NCBI GenBank assembly: GCA_038142205.1
Contig: JAYQJO010000001.1
Span: forward strand, 2,542,001 to 2,606,000
Direction: 5' to 3'
Origin: UBA7359 sp038142205
GTDB taxonomy: Bacteria > Pseudomonadota > Gammaproteobacteria > Eutrophobiales > Eutrophobiaceae
Length of the DNA: 64,000 nt
Shown: positions 18,461 through 25,518 of the stretch, piece by piece
Layout of the letters: every line of letters begins with the position of its first letter
Position numbering within the stretch: position 1 is the first letter of the stretch
Program-made: the position numbers and the translations under genes
Notes under the pieces: generated by a model
Told to the model about the DNA's origin: nothing
Database searches by the model: none
Seen by the model: only the letters and a program-made list of their open reading frames with translations

Positions 18461-18880
18461 ATGACAATCATTCAGCAATCACTTAGTGTTAATACGTCGC
18501 CACGGAAAACACATGACATAACAAGAGACGTGCAGACCCTTGTAATGAAGGCTGATGTCGAAACCGGCTTGTGTCATTTGTTTATTAAGCATACCAGTGC
18601 CTCATTAATTCTGTGTGAAAATGCCGATCCGAATGTAAAAGCTGATCTGGAGCGCTTCATGCAAAGTATTGTGCCAGATGGTGATCCCATGTTTGCTCAT
18701 GATGTTGAAGGTCCGGACGATATGCCTGCCCATATTCGTACAATATTTACCAATGTTAGTTTAACAATACCTATCACTAACGGTCGTTGTAATCTTGGCA
18801 CATGGCAAGGTATCTATTTATGGGAACATAGGACTTCAGAACACCATCGAAAAGTCATTGTAACAATTAACGGGGAGTGA
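18461..18880 (+). CDS. yjbQ: YjbQ/UPF0047 family protein
   Basis: A 139-residue YjbQ-type protein. Motifs include GLCHLFIKHTSASLILCENA, DPNVKADLERFM, then the HDVEGPDDMPAHI and a GTWQGIYLWEHR C-terminus. Members can show weak thiamine-phosphate synthase activity, so the physiological role is open. It is followed directly by a compact hairpin-rich stretch and then the DUF427 gene. Confidence 0.93.
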   Translation: MTIIQQSLSVNTSPRKTHDITRDVQTLVMKADVETGLCHLFIKHTSASLILCENADPNVKADLERFMQSIVPDGDPMFAHDVEGPDDMPAHIRTIFTNVSLTIPITNGRCNLGTWQGIYLWEHRTSEHHRKVIVTINGE

Positions 18881-18883
18881 CTC

Positions 18884-18912
18884 GTTGCTTCGGACTCCTG
18901 CCCTCTCGCAAC
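18884..18912 (+). repeat. REP-like hairpin element, copy 1
   Basis: A 29-base hairpin just after the yjbQ stop: outer arms GTTGC/GCAAC, inner partial arms around the loop TCCT. The same architecture recurs at 46950..46978 with outer arms GTCGC/GCGAC, that is, the paired third base changes on both sides and keeps pairing. Two more stems follow, CGCCTA/TAGGCG at 18915..18934 and a 9-bp inverted repeat ATAATTTGT/ACAAATTAT at 18938..18962, before the DUF427 gene. Confidence 0.55.
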
Positions 18913-18985
18913 ATCGCCTAGAGGGATGTAGGCGCTTATAATTTGTCTGGAACACAAATTATGATATTCCATCCTAGGAGATAAA

Positions 18986-19270
18986 ATGGCAAAGGCAATG
19001 TGGAACGGAGCAATACTGGCAGAAAGTGATAACTATGAAACAGTTGAAGGAAATGTCTATTTCCCACCAGATACAATCAATAAAAAGTATTTTAAAGACA
19101 GCGAAACGCACTCAACATGTTTCTGGAAAGGTAAAGCGAGTTACTATTCAATAGAAGTCGAGGGCAAAGAGAATAAAGACGCTGCCTGGTATTACCCCGA
19201 ACCGAAATCAAAAGCAGAAAATATTAAAAACCATATCGCGTTCTGGAAAGGTGTTGATGTGACCGAATAA
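18986..19270 (+). CDS. DUF427 domain protein
   Basis: A 94-residue single-domain DUF427 protein. The typical features are AMWNGAILAESDNYETVEGN, the YFPPDTINKKYF and STCFWKGKASYYSI blocks and the terminal AWYYPEPKSKAENIKNHIAF. DUF427 forms a compact beta fold; some members bind small ligands, but no reaction is established. A GGAG lies seven bases before the ATG. It follows yjbQ after a 105-base stretch of hairpins. Confidence 0.9.
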   Translation: MAKAMWNGAILAESDNYETVEGNVYFPPDTINKKYFKDSETHSTCFWKGKASYYSIEVEGKENKDAAWYYPEPKSKAENIKNHIAFWKGVDVTE

Positions 19271-19309
19271 TAATTTCTTGGATATTCAGCTTTCGGCCAG
19301 AAGCAGACA

Positions 19310-19589
19310 TTAGTTTGTTAGGTTATCTGGTTTAAATTCCTCAACAATAGCAGGTCGCATTAACATCCAGACGACCCAACCTTCAACATAGGTGGCATAT
19401 TTTCATGTTGTTCTGCGGCATGAAATGCTTCGTCAAATGCATCCCTCATAAAAAGACTAATCATAATGCTTTGAAGTAGTGCAATCAAAGTACTAAAGCC
19501 GAATAAAAAAATACCTATCCAAGCAACGACAGTAACAAAGTTCCTAAGATAAAAATAATCAAGAAATCTGCTCGAATTATAGTTTTCAT
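19310..19589 (-). pseudogene. small two-helix membrane protein gene broken by two frameshifts
   Basis: The 481-base gap 19271..19751 holds this minus-strand remnant. From ATG 19589 (with AGGAAG upstream) the reading gives MKTIIRADFLIIFILGT, then needs one extra base to continue with FVTVVAWIGIFLFGFSTLIA, ALLQSIMISLFMRDAF and HAAEQHENMPP, then a second extra base to continue YVEGWVVWMLMRPAIVEEF to the stop at 19310..19312. Restored it would be about 93 residues with two membrane segments. Both breaks are single missing bases. I do not recognise the family. Either a true pseudogene or a poor-quality stretch. Confidence 0.5.
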
Positions 19590-19751
19590 TATGGTCTTCC
19601 TAGTTAGTACTATAAATAATGTTTTGGGAGAAAATTTCAATAGAAGTCTACCATCTAGACACTTGATGTTGGAATTTAAGTTCTGTAAGTACGCTATTTG
19701 TAGCTATGGTATCGTTAATATGACTAAACTATTATTTAGAGAGAATTAATC

Positions 19752-20183
19752 GTGTTTGATGTGCAATTACCTCTTGGTACTCTAATCATTATATTAAGCG
19801 TCATTTTCCATATTATTGGGCTAGTCTACTTATCAACACTATTAGAAAAAGTATCAGGAAAGGCTCGTGCTAGTTATTCTAAAATCACCCATTCAATATG
19901 CCTGCTTACCGTTTCTGTGCTCGTCATTATTGGCCTGCATACTATTGAAGCCTGGTGTTGGGCTTTTATCTATTTTTACCTGGGTGAGTTCACTGATTTA
20001 CAACAAGCGCTCTATTTCTCTGTAGTCACTTCGACAACCTTAGGTTATGGGGATATTACGCTATCTGAAAACTGGCAAATATTAGGTACATTTGAGGCAA
20101 TGGGGGGGTTAATTTTGTTTGGAACAAGTACCGCATTCATGATACAGCTGATGCGTCATTTATTCGAAAAGACTGACAAATAA
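19752..20183 (+). CDS. two-transmembrane-helix potassium channel-like protein
   Basis: A 143-residue protein with three hydrophobic stretches near residues 5 to 30, 50 to 75 and 112 to 135, and a pore loop TSTTLGYGDITLSENWQ carrying the selectivity filter TLGYGD. This is the minimal ion-channel domain (Ion_trans_2) without a cytoplasmic regulatory domain. The GYG filter suggests K+ selectivity; this is family knowledge and not shown here. It is a stand-alone gene, convergent with the next one. Confidence 0.85.
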   Translation: MFDVQLPLGTLIIILSVIFHIIGLVYLSTLLEKVSGKARASYSKITHSICLLTVSVLVIIGLHTIEAWCWAFIYFYLGEFTDLQQALYFSVVTSTTLGYGDITLSENWQILGTFEAMGGLILFGTSTAFMIQLMRHLFEKTDK

Positions 20184-20186
20184 AAC

Positions 20187-20582
20187 TTACTCTTGTCCTA
20201 GTCGAGAAGTCATTTTGCCATTATCTTCTATCTTGATGATTACTTTTGCTGGTTTAGCTTTATCTAGATCATCCGGGATTTGAGTAACAACATCACGCTG
20301 ATACTGCTGCCCCTTTTGAATCCAACTCAACGTCGCTGGATTTCTCTCATTTTCTAATTCTCCAAAACCCAATGAGCATTCTGCTCGTGGAAGAATCACA
20401 TTACATGAAACCAATGATTTAGTTTTTGGAACTCTAAGTTTAACCTCTTCAAGTGCACTTCTAGTTAGATTAATAATAATTAATTCATTGATCGTTTCAT
20501 TACGAACAATTTTCTCAGGAACACATCCTCCAAGAAAAAAAATAGAAATGAATAAAACAATATTTGATTTAAATTGATTCAA
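20187..20582 (-). CDS. predicted lipoprotein, unknown
   Basis: Unrecognised 131-residue protein with a signal ending at the lipobox LGGC (Cys20). The mature part contains INLTRSALEEVKLRVPKTKS, a Cys pair (SCNVILPRAEC) that could form a disulfide, GFGELENERNPATLSW and a strand ending MTSRLGQE. It stands between the channel gene, whose end it faces at three bases, and the glycosylase gene upstream on the same strand. Confidence 0.6.
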   Translation of the reverse strand: MNQFKSNIVLFISIFFLGGCVPEKIVRNETINELIIINLTRSALEEVKLRVPKTKSLVSCNVILPRAECSLGFGELENERNPATLSWIQKGQQYQRDVVTQIPDDLDKAKPAKVIIKIEDNGKMTSRLGQE

Positions 20583-20656
20583 TTTGATATTTTGTCAGCT
20601 TTGGGTCGATTGTTGACGCAAATGATAATGAAATTTTGACAAAAATAATACGACCT

Positions 20657-21232
20657 TTAGCTTAATACTGTTTTCACGGAATCTCTTAACGCAGGAAGAT
20701 TCTTTTCAATAAACCAATCGTTTTTCTTTAGCCAGATATTATTTCTTGGTGAAGGGTGGGGGAGCACAAAGTATTCGGGTAAATAGTCTTTATAATTTTT
20801 TACCGTTTCCGTTAATGTTTTCTTTTTCGTGTCGTTTAAAAAATAATGTTGTGAATGTTGTCCTATCAATAAAACAAGCTCTTTATGTTTTAATGTCTTT
20901 ATAATTTTTTGCATCCAAAGTTCGGCGCATTCTCGGCGAGGGGGAAGATCGCCTTTACCATTGTTTCCAGGATAACAAAACCCCATAGGTATAATGGCAA
21001 AATTGAACGGGTCGTAAAATTCATCAACAGTGACACCTAGCCATTCCCTTAATCTCTCTCCACTGGCATCGTTCCATGGGATACCACTTTGTTGTACTTT
21101 TAAACCAGGAGCCTGACCTATGATGATAATTTTAGATTTGTTTGAAAAATTAAGAATAGGTTTTGGTGCGTAAGGTAGATAGTCCTTGCATACTGTACAG
21201 GCGCGAATTTCTTTTAGAAGTGAGTTATACAT
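20657..21232 (-). CDS. uracil-DNA glycosylase family protein
   Basis: A 191-residue protein of the UDG superfamily, which removes uracil or damaged bases from DNA. Visible: the motif A region IIIIGQAPGLKVQQSGIPWN followed by SGERLREWLGV, and the motif B His region HPSPRNNIWLKKNDWF. Cys residues at 12 (CTVC), 15, 86 (GFCYPG) and 102 (RRECAEL) match the positions that bind a 4Fe-4S cluster in family 4/5-type UDGs, so an iron-sulfur cluster is likely. The catalytic specificity cannot be told. The start is the ATG at 21232. Confidence 0.8.
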   Translation of the reverse strand: MYNSLLKEIRACTVCKDYLPYAPKPILNFSNKSKIIIIGQAPGLKVQQSGIPWNDASGERLREWLGVTVDEFYDPFNFAIIPMGFCYPGNNGKGDLPPRRECAELWMQKIIKTLKHKELVLLIGQHSQHYFLNDTKKKTLTETVKNYKDYLPEYFVLPHPSPRNNIWLKKNDWFIEKNLPALRDSVKTVLS

Positions 21233-21251
21233 ATTTTATATTTTAACGAAC

Positions 21252-21284
21252 AACTCAGGGCTTGTAATGTACAAGCCCTGAGTT
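21252..21284 (-). terminator. 15-bp perfect hairpin after the YHS gene
   Basis: Two perfect 15-base arms (21252..21266 and 21270..21284) around a three-base loop lie between the end of the YHS gene and the glycosylase start. On the minus strand it is followed by a T-rich run, so it should terminate the AhpD-YHS transcript. Confidence 0.65.
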
Positions 21285-21291
21285 TTAGAAC

Positions 21292-21753
21292 TTAAAGTTC
21301 TGCTGGTGATTTATTTGCAATTTTAGTCCAGTTTTCATTAGCTGATTTAATTCGTCCAGGAATATCTTTTAACCAATCTGCCTGAATGTTTTTATCTAAG
21401 TTAAGATAAAGTCTACCATCAACAATTTTCCATGCTTCAGGATCACTGACGAATTTTTTACCAACCGAGACACCAAAAGCACACCAACCACCGTAGGCTG
21501 GTAAGTATTTTTCAGGGTTCGCATCAAACGCTTTTTTATTATCAGCATTAGCGAACAAATAAGTTGCACCATCATGCACTGAGACATTGTGACCGTTTCC
21601 TCGCGCTGCCTTATTAGCATTGTGATATGAAACCAGATCATAACCACTGATGGCTGTTACGCTATTAGAGCTACTTGCCGCGTTAACAGAAAGTGATGCA
21701 AAGGAAAGGCTTGTTGCAATGAGTAATGCAAAGAGTGTTTTAATGTGTTTCAT
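21292..21753 (-). CDS. exported YHS-domain protein
   Basis: A 153-residue secreted protein. The ATG at 21753 begins a signal peptide (MKHIKTLFALLIATSLSFAS) preceded by a good AAGGAG; an upstream in-frame ATG at 21786 lacks that and I reject it. The mature part is a YHS-type domain: AISGYDLVSYHNANKAARGN, the KKAFDANPEKYLPAYGGWCA block and KKFVSDPEAWKIVDGRLYLN. Such domains in other proteins bind metals or ligands. It lies 16 bases after the AhpD-like gene, so it is in the same operon, divergent from the TetR gene. Confidence 0.85.
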   Translation of the reverse strand: MKHIKTLFALLIATSLSFASLSVNAASSSNSVTAISGYDLVSYHNANKAARGNGHNVSVHDGATYLFANADNKKAFDANPEKYLPAYGGWCAFGVSVGKKFVSDPEAWKIVDGRLYLNLDKNIQADWLKDIPGRIKSANENWTKIANKSPAEL

Positions 21754-21769
21754 TTTTTTCTCCTTAAAA

Positions 21770-22324
21770 TTATGCTGCTTTCGCAACGTTATTTGTATTT
21801 ACAATAGGGAAATCAATTTCGGTTTGCGCAATACGGTTGAAATAATTAGTGAATGTGTTGATCGCGATGTGAGCAATGATTTCGATAATGGCATCATCGC
21901 CATAACCCGCGTTTCGTAATGCATTAAAATGGTCATCACTGATACCGCCACGTTGGTCAATTACCTTTCGACTAAAAGCTAAAACCGCATTGGTTTTTTC
22001 ATCGTTTGATGATCCATTAAGGTTTCTTTCTAACTCCTCTTCTTCAATACCCGCGCCTTTACCTAAAAGCGTATGAGCCGAGGCGCAGTAATCACATTGG
22101 TTCTTGCCTGCGACAGTTAGTGCAATTTGTTCTCTTACAGCTGGTGGTAGTACACCTGTTCCAAGCGCTGTGTTGAAGTTAAGAAATGCTTCAAGTGCGA
22201 CTGGTGATTGAGCCAACGTACTAAATATATTTGGCACGCCACCCATTTGGGCTTTCACTGCATTTAACAGTTCGTTTGCTTTGCCTGTCGTTTGTTCTGG
22301 GTTTACTGCTTCTATTCTTGCCAT
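21770..22324 (-). CDS. carboxymuconolactone decarboxylase/AhpD-like protein
   Basis: A 184-residue protein of the CMD/AhpD-like alkylhydroperoxidase family. The redox motif is CDYCASAHTLL (Cys77, Cys80, with His84), preceded by LPPAVREQIALTVAGKN and followed by the helix GISDDHFNALRNAGYGDDAI. Such proteins reduce peroxides or act in oxidative stress; the true substrate is unknown. It is the first gene of the operon with the YHS protein and is divergent from the TetR regulator, with palindromic sites in between. Confidence 0.88.
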   Translation of the reverse strand: MARIEAVNPEQTTGKANELLNAVKAQMGGVPNIFSTLAQSPVALEAFLNFNTALGTGVLPPAVREQIALTVAGKNQCDYCASAHTLLGKGAGIEEEELERNLNGSSNDEKTNAVLAFSRKVIDQRGGISDDHFNALRNAGYGDDAIIEIIAHIAINTFTNYFNRIAQTEIDFPIVNTNNVAKAA

Positions 22325-22354
22325 TGTTGTTTCTCCGTAGTGTTTAAATTCAGA

Positions 22355-22372
22355 GGAGACAGATCTGTCTCC
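22355..22372. promoter_or_regulatory. TetR-type operator 1, perfect 18-bp palindrome
   Basis: GGAGACAGATCTGTCTCC is a perfect palindrome between the AhpD-like gene and tetR. It shares the ACAGATCTGT core with operator 2, 30 bases away centre to centre, so both would lie on one DNA face. It sits 31 bases before the AhpD-like start, where a repressor could block transcription. Confidence 0.75.
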
Positions 22373-22384
22373 AGTGCGAAAATA

Positions 22385-22402
22385 GTAGACAGATCTGTAA
22401 GC
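22385..22402. promoter_or_regulatory. TetR-type operator 2
   Basis: GTAGACAGATCTGTAAGC repeats the 10-bp core ACAGATCTGT (22389..22398) of operator 1, with weaker flanks. The left half (TAGACAGA) is identical to that of operator 3. Confidence 0.65.
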
Positions 22403-22517
22403 ATTGTCAAATAAATTTATAAATAAAAATAAATATTGTAAATAATTGAAATAATTAATATAAATAGAGTTTATAAATTATTTCATCTAAAATAGTTCAA
22501 ATAATTTATAGAAAAAG

Positions 22518-22533
22518 TAGACAGAAATGTCTA
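22518..22533. promoter_or_regulatory. TetR-type operator 3 at the tetR start
   Basis: TAGACAGAAATGTCTA is an imperfect palindrome ending eight bases before the tetR ATG. It fits the same TAGACA-N4-TGTCTA pattern and would allow autorepression. Confidence 0.65.
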
Positions 22534-22540
22534 TTCTGTA

Positions 22541-23113
22541 ATGATTATGTCAGCAAAAAGAGAAAAACTAATCGAAACGGCACTTGAGCTATTTGCAAAG
22601 AATGGTTTCCATGCGACTGGAATTGATACCATCTTAGCGCACGCTGGCGTTGCCAAGAAAACACTGTATACGCATTTCCGTACTAAAGAAGAACTCATAC
22701 TCGCTGTATTAAAGCAGCATGATGGTAAATTTCGTAACTACTTTATGAAAACGGTTGAATCACTGGCAGAGCTACCTGAAGAAAGACTGCTGGCTGTCTT
22801 TGATGTTGCTGAAGGCTGGTTTGCACAAAATAATTTTTATGGCTGTATGTTTATTAACGCTGTTGGGGAGTATTCAGAAGAAGGAACCGCAATTCGCGAA
22901 GTCTGCAAGGAATTTAAACGCCTTATGACGACTTATATGAAGGGATTGGCAGAGCAAGCTGGAATAAAACAGGCTGAAGAATTGGCGAATGAATTAGCGT
23001 TATTATTAGAAGGCTCGATTGTTACTGCACAAGTTTCTGAGCAGAGAGAAAAAGCGGCAAAGACGGCAAAGCGTGTTGCTAAAATTTTAATAGACGAAGC
23101 GAAAGAAAAATAA
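22541..23113 (+). CDS. TetR-family transcriptional regulator
   Basis: A 190-residue repressor. The N-terminal helix-turn-helix is KREKLIETALELFAKNGFHA, TGIDTILAHAGVAKKTLYTH, then FRTKEELILAVLKQHDGK; the C-terminal domain is helical and would bind an effector. It is divergent from the AhpD-YHS operon and the intergenic region carries three palindromic sites of one motif, so it most likely represses both itself and that operon. The effector is unknown; a peroxide or electrophile is inference from the AhpD-like neighbour. Confidence 0.9.
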   Translation: MIMSAKREKLIETALELFAKNGFHATGIDTILAHAGVAKKTLYTHFRTKEELILAVLKQHDGKFRNYFMKTVESLAELPEERLLAVFDVAEGWFAQNNFYGCMFINAVGEYSEEGTAIREVCKEFKRLMTTYMKGLAEQAGIKQAEELANELALLLEGSIVTAQVSEQREKAAKTAKRVAKILIDEAKEK

Positions 23114-23123
23114 ACAGATAGCG

Positions 23124-24209
23124 TTAATTAGTTGCGCCTATCTTTATAGCCCTTTCTTTTCTTAAGTTCATATCTTCGTTTTCTTCTTGCCACCCTTGAC
23201 AATGTGTTTGTACCAAATTACTAAGCATATCGATATGTTCAGTAGAATCATTGAGAGCAGGAATATAATCAAATTGTTGGCCACCTGCTTCGAGAAAGAA
23301 TTCTCGATTTTGCATATTGATTTCTTCAATTGTCTCGAGACAGTCAGCAGAAAAACCGGGGCAAACGATGTTGACGCTTTTTGTTCCATTCTTTGCCAAT
23401 TCTTTTAGCGTGACATCTGTATACGGTTTCAACCATTCACGAGGACCAAATCGTGATTGGAAGGTCACGAGATAGTCATCTTCGCTAAGATTCATTTTTT
23501 CAGCGACTAATCTTGCAGTCTTATGACATTCACAAAAGTAAGGATCACCAGCGAGGAAATAATGTTTCGGTAAACCATGAAATGAAAAGATCAGCTTTTC
23601 TGGTTTTGAGTTTGTTTGCCAATGATTTTCAATACTTTCTGCTAGCGCACTTATATATCCATCATTGTCATGATAATGATTAATCATTCTTAGCTCTGGT
23701 AACCAGCGCCATTGGGATAGTTCTTTTGCAACCGCATCAAACGTCGACGCGGTCGTCGCAGCAGAATATTGTGGGTATAACGGTAATACTAGTAAGCGTT
23801 GTGCATTAGCTTGTCGAAGTTTTTCCAGCCCGGATTGTATAGAAGGATTACCATAGCGCATCGCCAACTCAACTCTGATAGGTAAATCAGTTTTATTTTT
23901 TATGGCTGCCTTAAGACCTTCTAATTGTTTTAATGATATATCTAGTAAGGGTGAACCGTTTTCTGTCCAGACTTTTTCATAGGCTTCAGCGGATTTCTTT
24001 GGTCGAGTTCGTAAGATAATACCATGCAGGATACACCACCAGATTAGCTTAGGTGTTTCAATAACACGTGGATCAGAAAGAAATTCGGCAAGGTATTTGC
24101 GCAAGGCAGCAGGGGTAGGCGCATCTGGTGTGCCGAGGTTTGTGATCAGTACACCAATACATGGTGGACTATCATGTTTATAATCTGGGTTGCCTTTATA
24201 TTTTGCCAT
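23124..24209 (-). CDS. hemH: ferrochelatase
   Basis: Inserts Fe2+ into protoporphyrin IX, the last step of haem synthesis. The 361-residue sequence shows GVLITNLGTPDAPTPAALRK, RVIETPKLIWW, the active-site region LIFSFHGLPKHYFLAGDPY with the metal-binding His, and NIVCPGFSADCLETIEEIN containing the acidic pair. It is convergent with tetR. The start ATG 24209 (MAKYKGNPDYKHDS) is usual in this family. Confidence 0.95.
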   Translation of the reverse strand: MAKYKGNPDYKHDSPPCIGVLITNLGTPDAPTPAALRKYLAEFLSDPRVIETPKLIWWCILHGIILRTRPKKSAEAYEKVWTENGSPLLDISLKQLEGLKAAIKNKTDLPIRVELAMRYGNPSIQSGLEKLRQANAQRLLVLPLYPQYSAATTASTFDAVAKELSQWRWLPELRMINHYHDNDGYISALAESIENHWQTNSKPEKLIFSFHGLPKHYFLAGDPYFCECHKTARLVAEKMNLSEDDYLVTFQSRFGPREWLKPYTDVTLKELAKNGTKSVNIVCPGFSADCLETIEEINMQNREFFLEAGGQQFDYIPALNDSTEHIDMLSNLVQTHCQGWQEENEDMNLRKERAIKIGATN

Positions 24210-24234
24210 AGATTACTTTATATAGGAGTGCGTC

Positions 24235-24594
24235 GTGTTTGTTAAAAATATTGTTGATTGTGTCGAGTTTAACGCCCATGATGGCTGGCGCATTAAGGAG
24301 TGGGTACACCCGAAGAATGGTGCTGTCGCACTTTCTTATTGAGTGGCAATGGCAACGGTTGATGTCGGCGAGCAAAGTTACAAACACATATTGGATCAAA
24401 CGGAAGTGTATTTAATTACTGCTGGGCAAGGCTTGATGCATATCGATGAGGAAGAAAAAAACGTTAAAGCGGGTGAAGCAATTTATATTGAACCGCAATG
24501 TGTTCAGTGGATAGAAAACACAGGCGAAGTATCTCTACAGTTTATTGCTATAGTAAATCCACCGTGGAGTGAAGAAGGGGATAACAGATTATAA
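24235..24594 (+). pseudogene. cupin-domain protein with an in-frame TGA
   Basis: From GTG 24235, six bases after AGGAG, the frame reads VFVKNIVDCVEFNAHDGWRI then KEWVHPKNGAVALSY, meets TGA at 24340..24342 and continues in the same frame with VAMATVDVGEQSYKHILDQT, EVYLITAGQGLMHIDEEEKN and WIENTGEVSLQFIAIVNPPW. The whole is a single small cupin (119 codons plus stop). The stop replaces what is usually Ser in the ALSYSVA segment, a one-base change from TCA. A shorter protein from GTG 24343 could be made but would lack the first strand. Recoding of UGA is not supported. It ends by overlapping the peroxiredoxin end by six bases. Confidence 0.7.
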
Positions 24595-25137
24595 ATTCTC
24601 AAACCAGTTAAGCACATTTTCAGCATCTTTGTCTGTCGGGAAGACGGGATAAAAGACTTTTTTTATGATGTTATTTTCAATGATTAATGTAACCCGTTTA
24701 TAACGCTCTACATCCTCAACAGTAAATGTTGGCAATGATAATTGTTGTTTAAGTTGAAAACTCGCATCGCTTAATAACTCAAAAGGCAGATGTAATCGTT
24801 CTTTTGCTTCTTGTTGGTAGTCTGTGTCCTGACTACTCAAGCCAAAGATTCGTGTATGTTGTTTCAAGTCACCATGTAAGTCTCGAAAGCTACAGGATTG
24901 CGGTGTGCAGCCTCTGGCACCGGGGATTGACTCCCAACCTTCTGGTAGTGCAACGTTAGGTTGACCTGTCATCGGGTAAATGTATATGACGGTGTAGCCA
25001 TTAAGCGAAGCTATATTGATTTCTTCATTGTTTGTTGCTCGAAGCATTACATCAGGTAACTCTGACTCCGTTAAATGATCGCAGGCACCATCATCTTCAG
25101 GAACGGGTAAGTCGTCAGGCAGGTCAGATAAAGCCAT
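24589..25137 (-). CDS. peroxiredoxin-like (AhpC/TSA-type) protein
   Basis: A 182-residue thioredoxin-fold peroxidase. The core holds the motif IYIYPMTGQPNVALPEGWES then IPGARGCTPQSCSFRDLHGD, giving candidate peroxidatic Cys77 and second Cys82, followed by GLSSQDTDYQQEAKERLHLP and ELLSDASF. This Cx4C variant with a PMTG instead of PKAFT-type motif is a distinct subgroup. It is the third gene of a short operon; its ATG overlaps the stop of the 35-codon gene (TAATG). Convergent with the cupin gene. Confidence 0.85.
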   Translation of the reverse strand: MALSDLPDDLPVPEDDGACDHLTESELPDVMLRATNNEEINIASLNGYTVIYIYPMTGQPNVALPEGWESIPGARGCTPQSCSFRDLHGDLKQHTRIFGLSSQDTDYQQEAKERLHLPFELLSDASFQLKQQLSLPTFTVEDVERYKRVTLIIENNIIKKVFYPVFPTDKDAENVLNWFENL

Positions 25138-25244
25138 TAAAATAAACTCTCTAATATCGCCATGATAATAAAAGCGCCAATGATAGCAGCGGGTATAGCA
25201 ACACTAAACAACATACTTTGCAAAAAAAGCTTGGCTGTTTTCAT
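25137..25244 (-). CDS. 35-residue single-helix membrane protein
   Basis: A short frame from ATG 25244: MKTAKLFLQSMLFSVAIPAA then IIGAFIIMAILESLF. It has one hydrophobic helix (about residues 9 to 31) with a basic N-terminus, so it probably inserts in the inner membrane. Its start overlaps the stop of the 65-residue gene (ATGA) and its stop overlaps the peroxiredoxin start (TAATG). This tight packing is good evidence that it is translated. No known family. Confidence 0.6.
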   Translation of the reverse strand: MKTAKLFLQSMLFSVAIPAAIIGAFIIMAILESLF

Positions 25245-25438
25245 GTCTTTTTTTGATTGGTTCGTACAGCATTAACAATGGTTGTGATTGGAATAATCGG
25301 CATGGCAAATAGAAACGCTCCCAAGCCTACCCATGAACCGTTACCTGTATTCATTACGATAATGATATATACGGTTAGTACTTGAAGTAGCAATGGTATA
25401 ACAACGCAGTAAACGTATCGCATAAAATTATTCATCAT
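25241..25438 (-). CDS. 65-residue two-helix membrane protein
   Basis: Sequence MMNNFMRYVYCVVIPLLLQV then LTVYIIIVMNTGNGSWVGLG, AFLFAMPIIPITTIVNAVRT and NQKKT. Two hydrophobic helices separated by NTGNGSW. First gene of the 65-residue/35-residue/peroxiredoxin set, joined to the next by a 4-base overlap. I do not recognise it. The membrane position suggests that the peroxiredoxin acts with, or is expressed alongside, membrane components, which is inference. Confidence 0.65.
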   Translation of the reverse strand: MMNNFMRYVYCVVIPLLLQVLTVYIIIVMNTGNGSWVGLGAFLFAMPIIPITTIVNAVRTNQKKT

Positions 25439-25483
25439 TCTTTTCCATTAATTCTATTCTTTTAATTAGTTATGTCTATGAAA

Positions 25484-25506
25484 ACGGCCAGCAAAATACT
25501 GGCCGT
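25484..25506 (-). terminator. intrinsic terminator of the PspA/membrane-protein operon
   Basis: Arms ACGGCCAG (25484..25491) and CTGGCCGT (25499..25506) with a seven-base loop, followed on the minus strand by TTTTC. It lies 13 bases after the stop of the polytopic membrane protein gene. Confidence 0.75.
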
Positions 25507-25518
25507 CTTAACATATGA

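Noticed and set aside
24340..24342. UGA in the cupin as selenocysteine
   Set aside because: The position is a Ser in the family pattern and no SECIS-like hairpin is seen after it.
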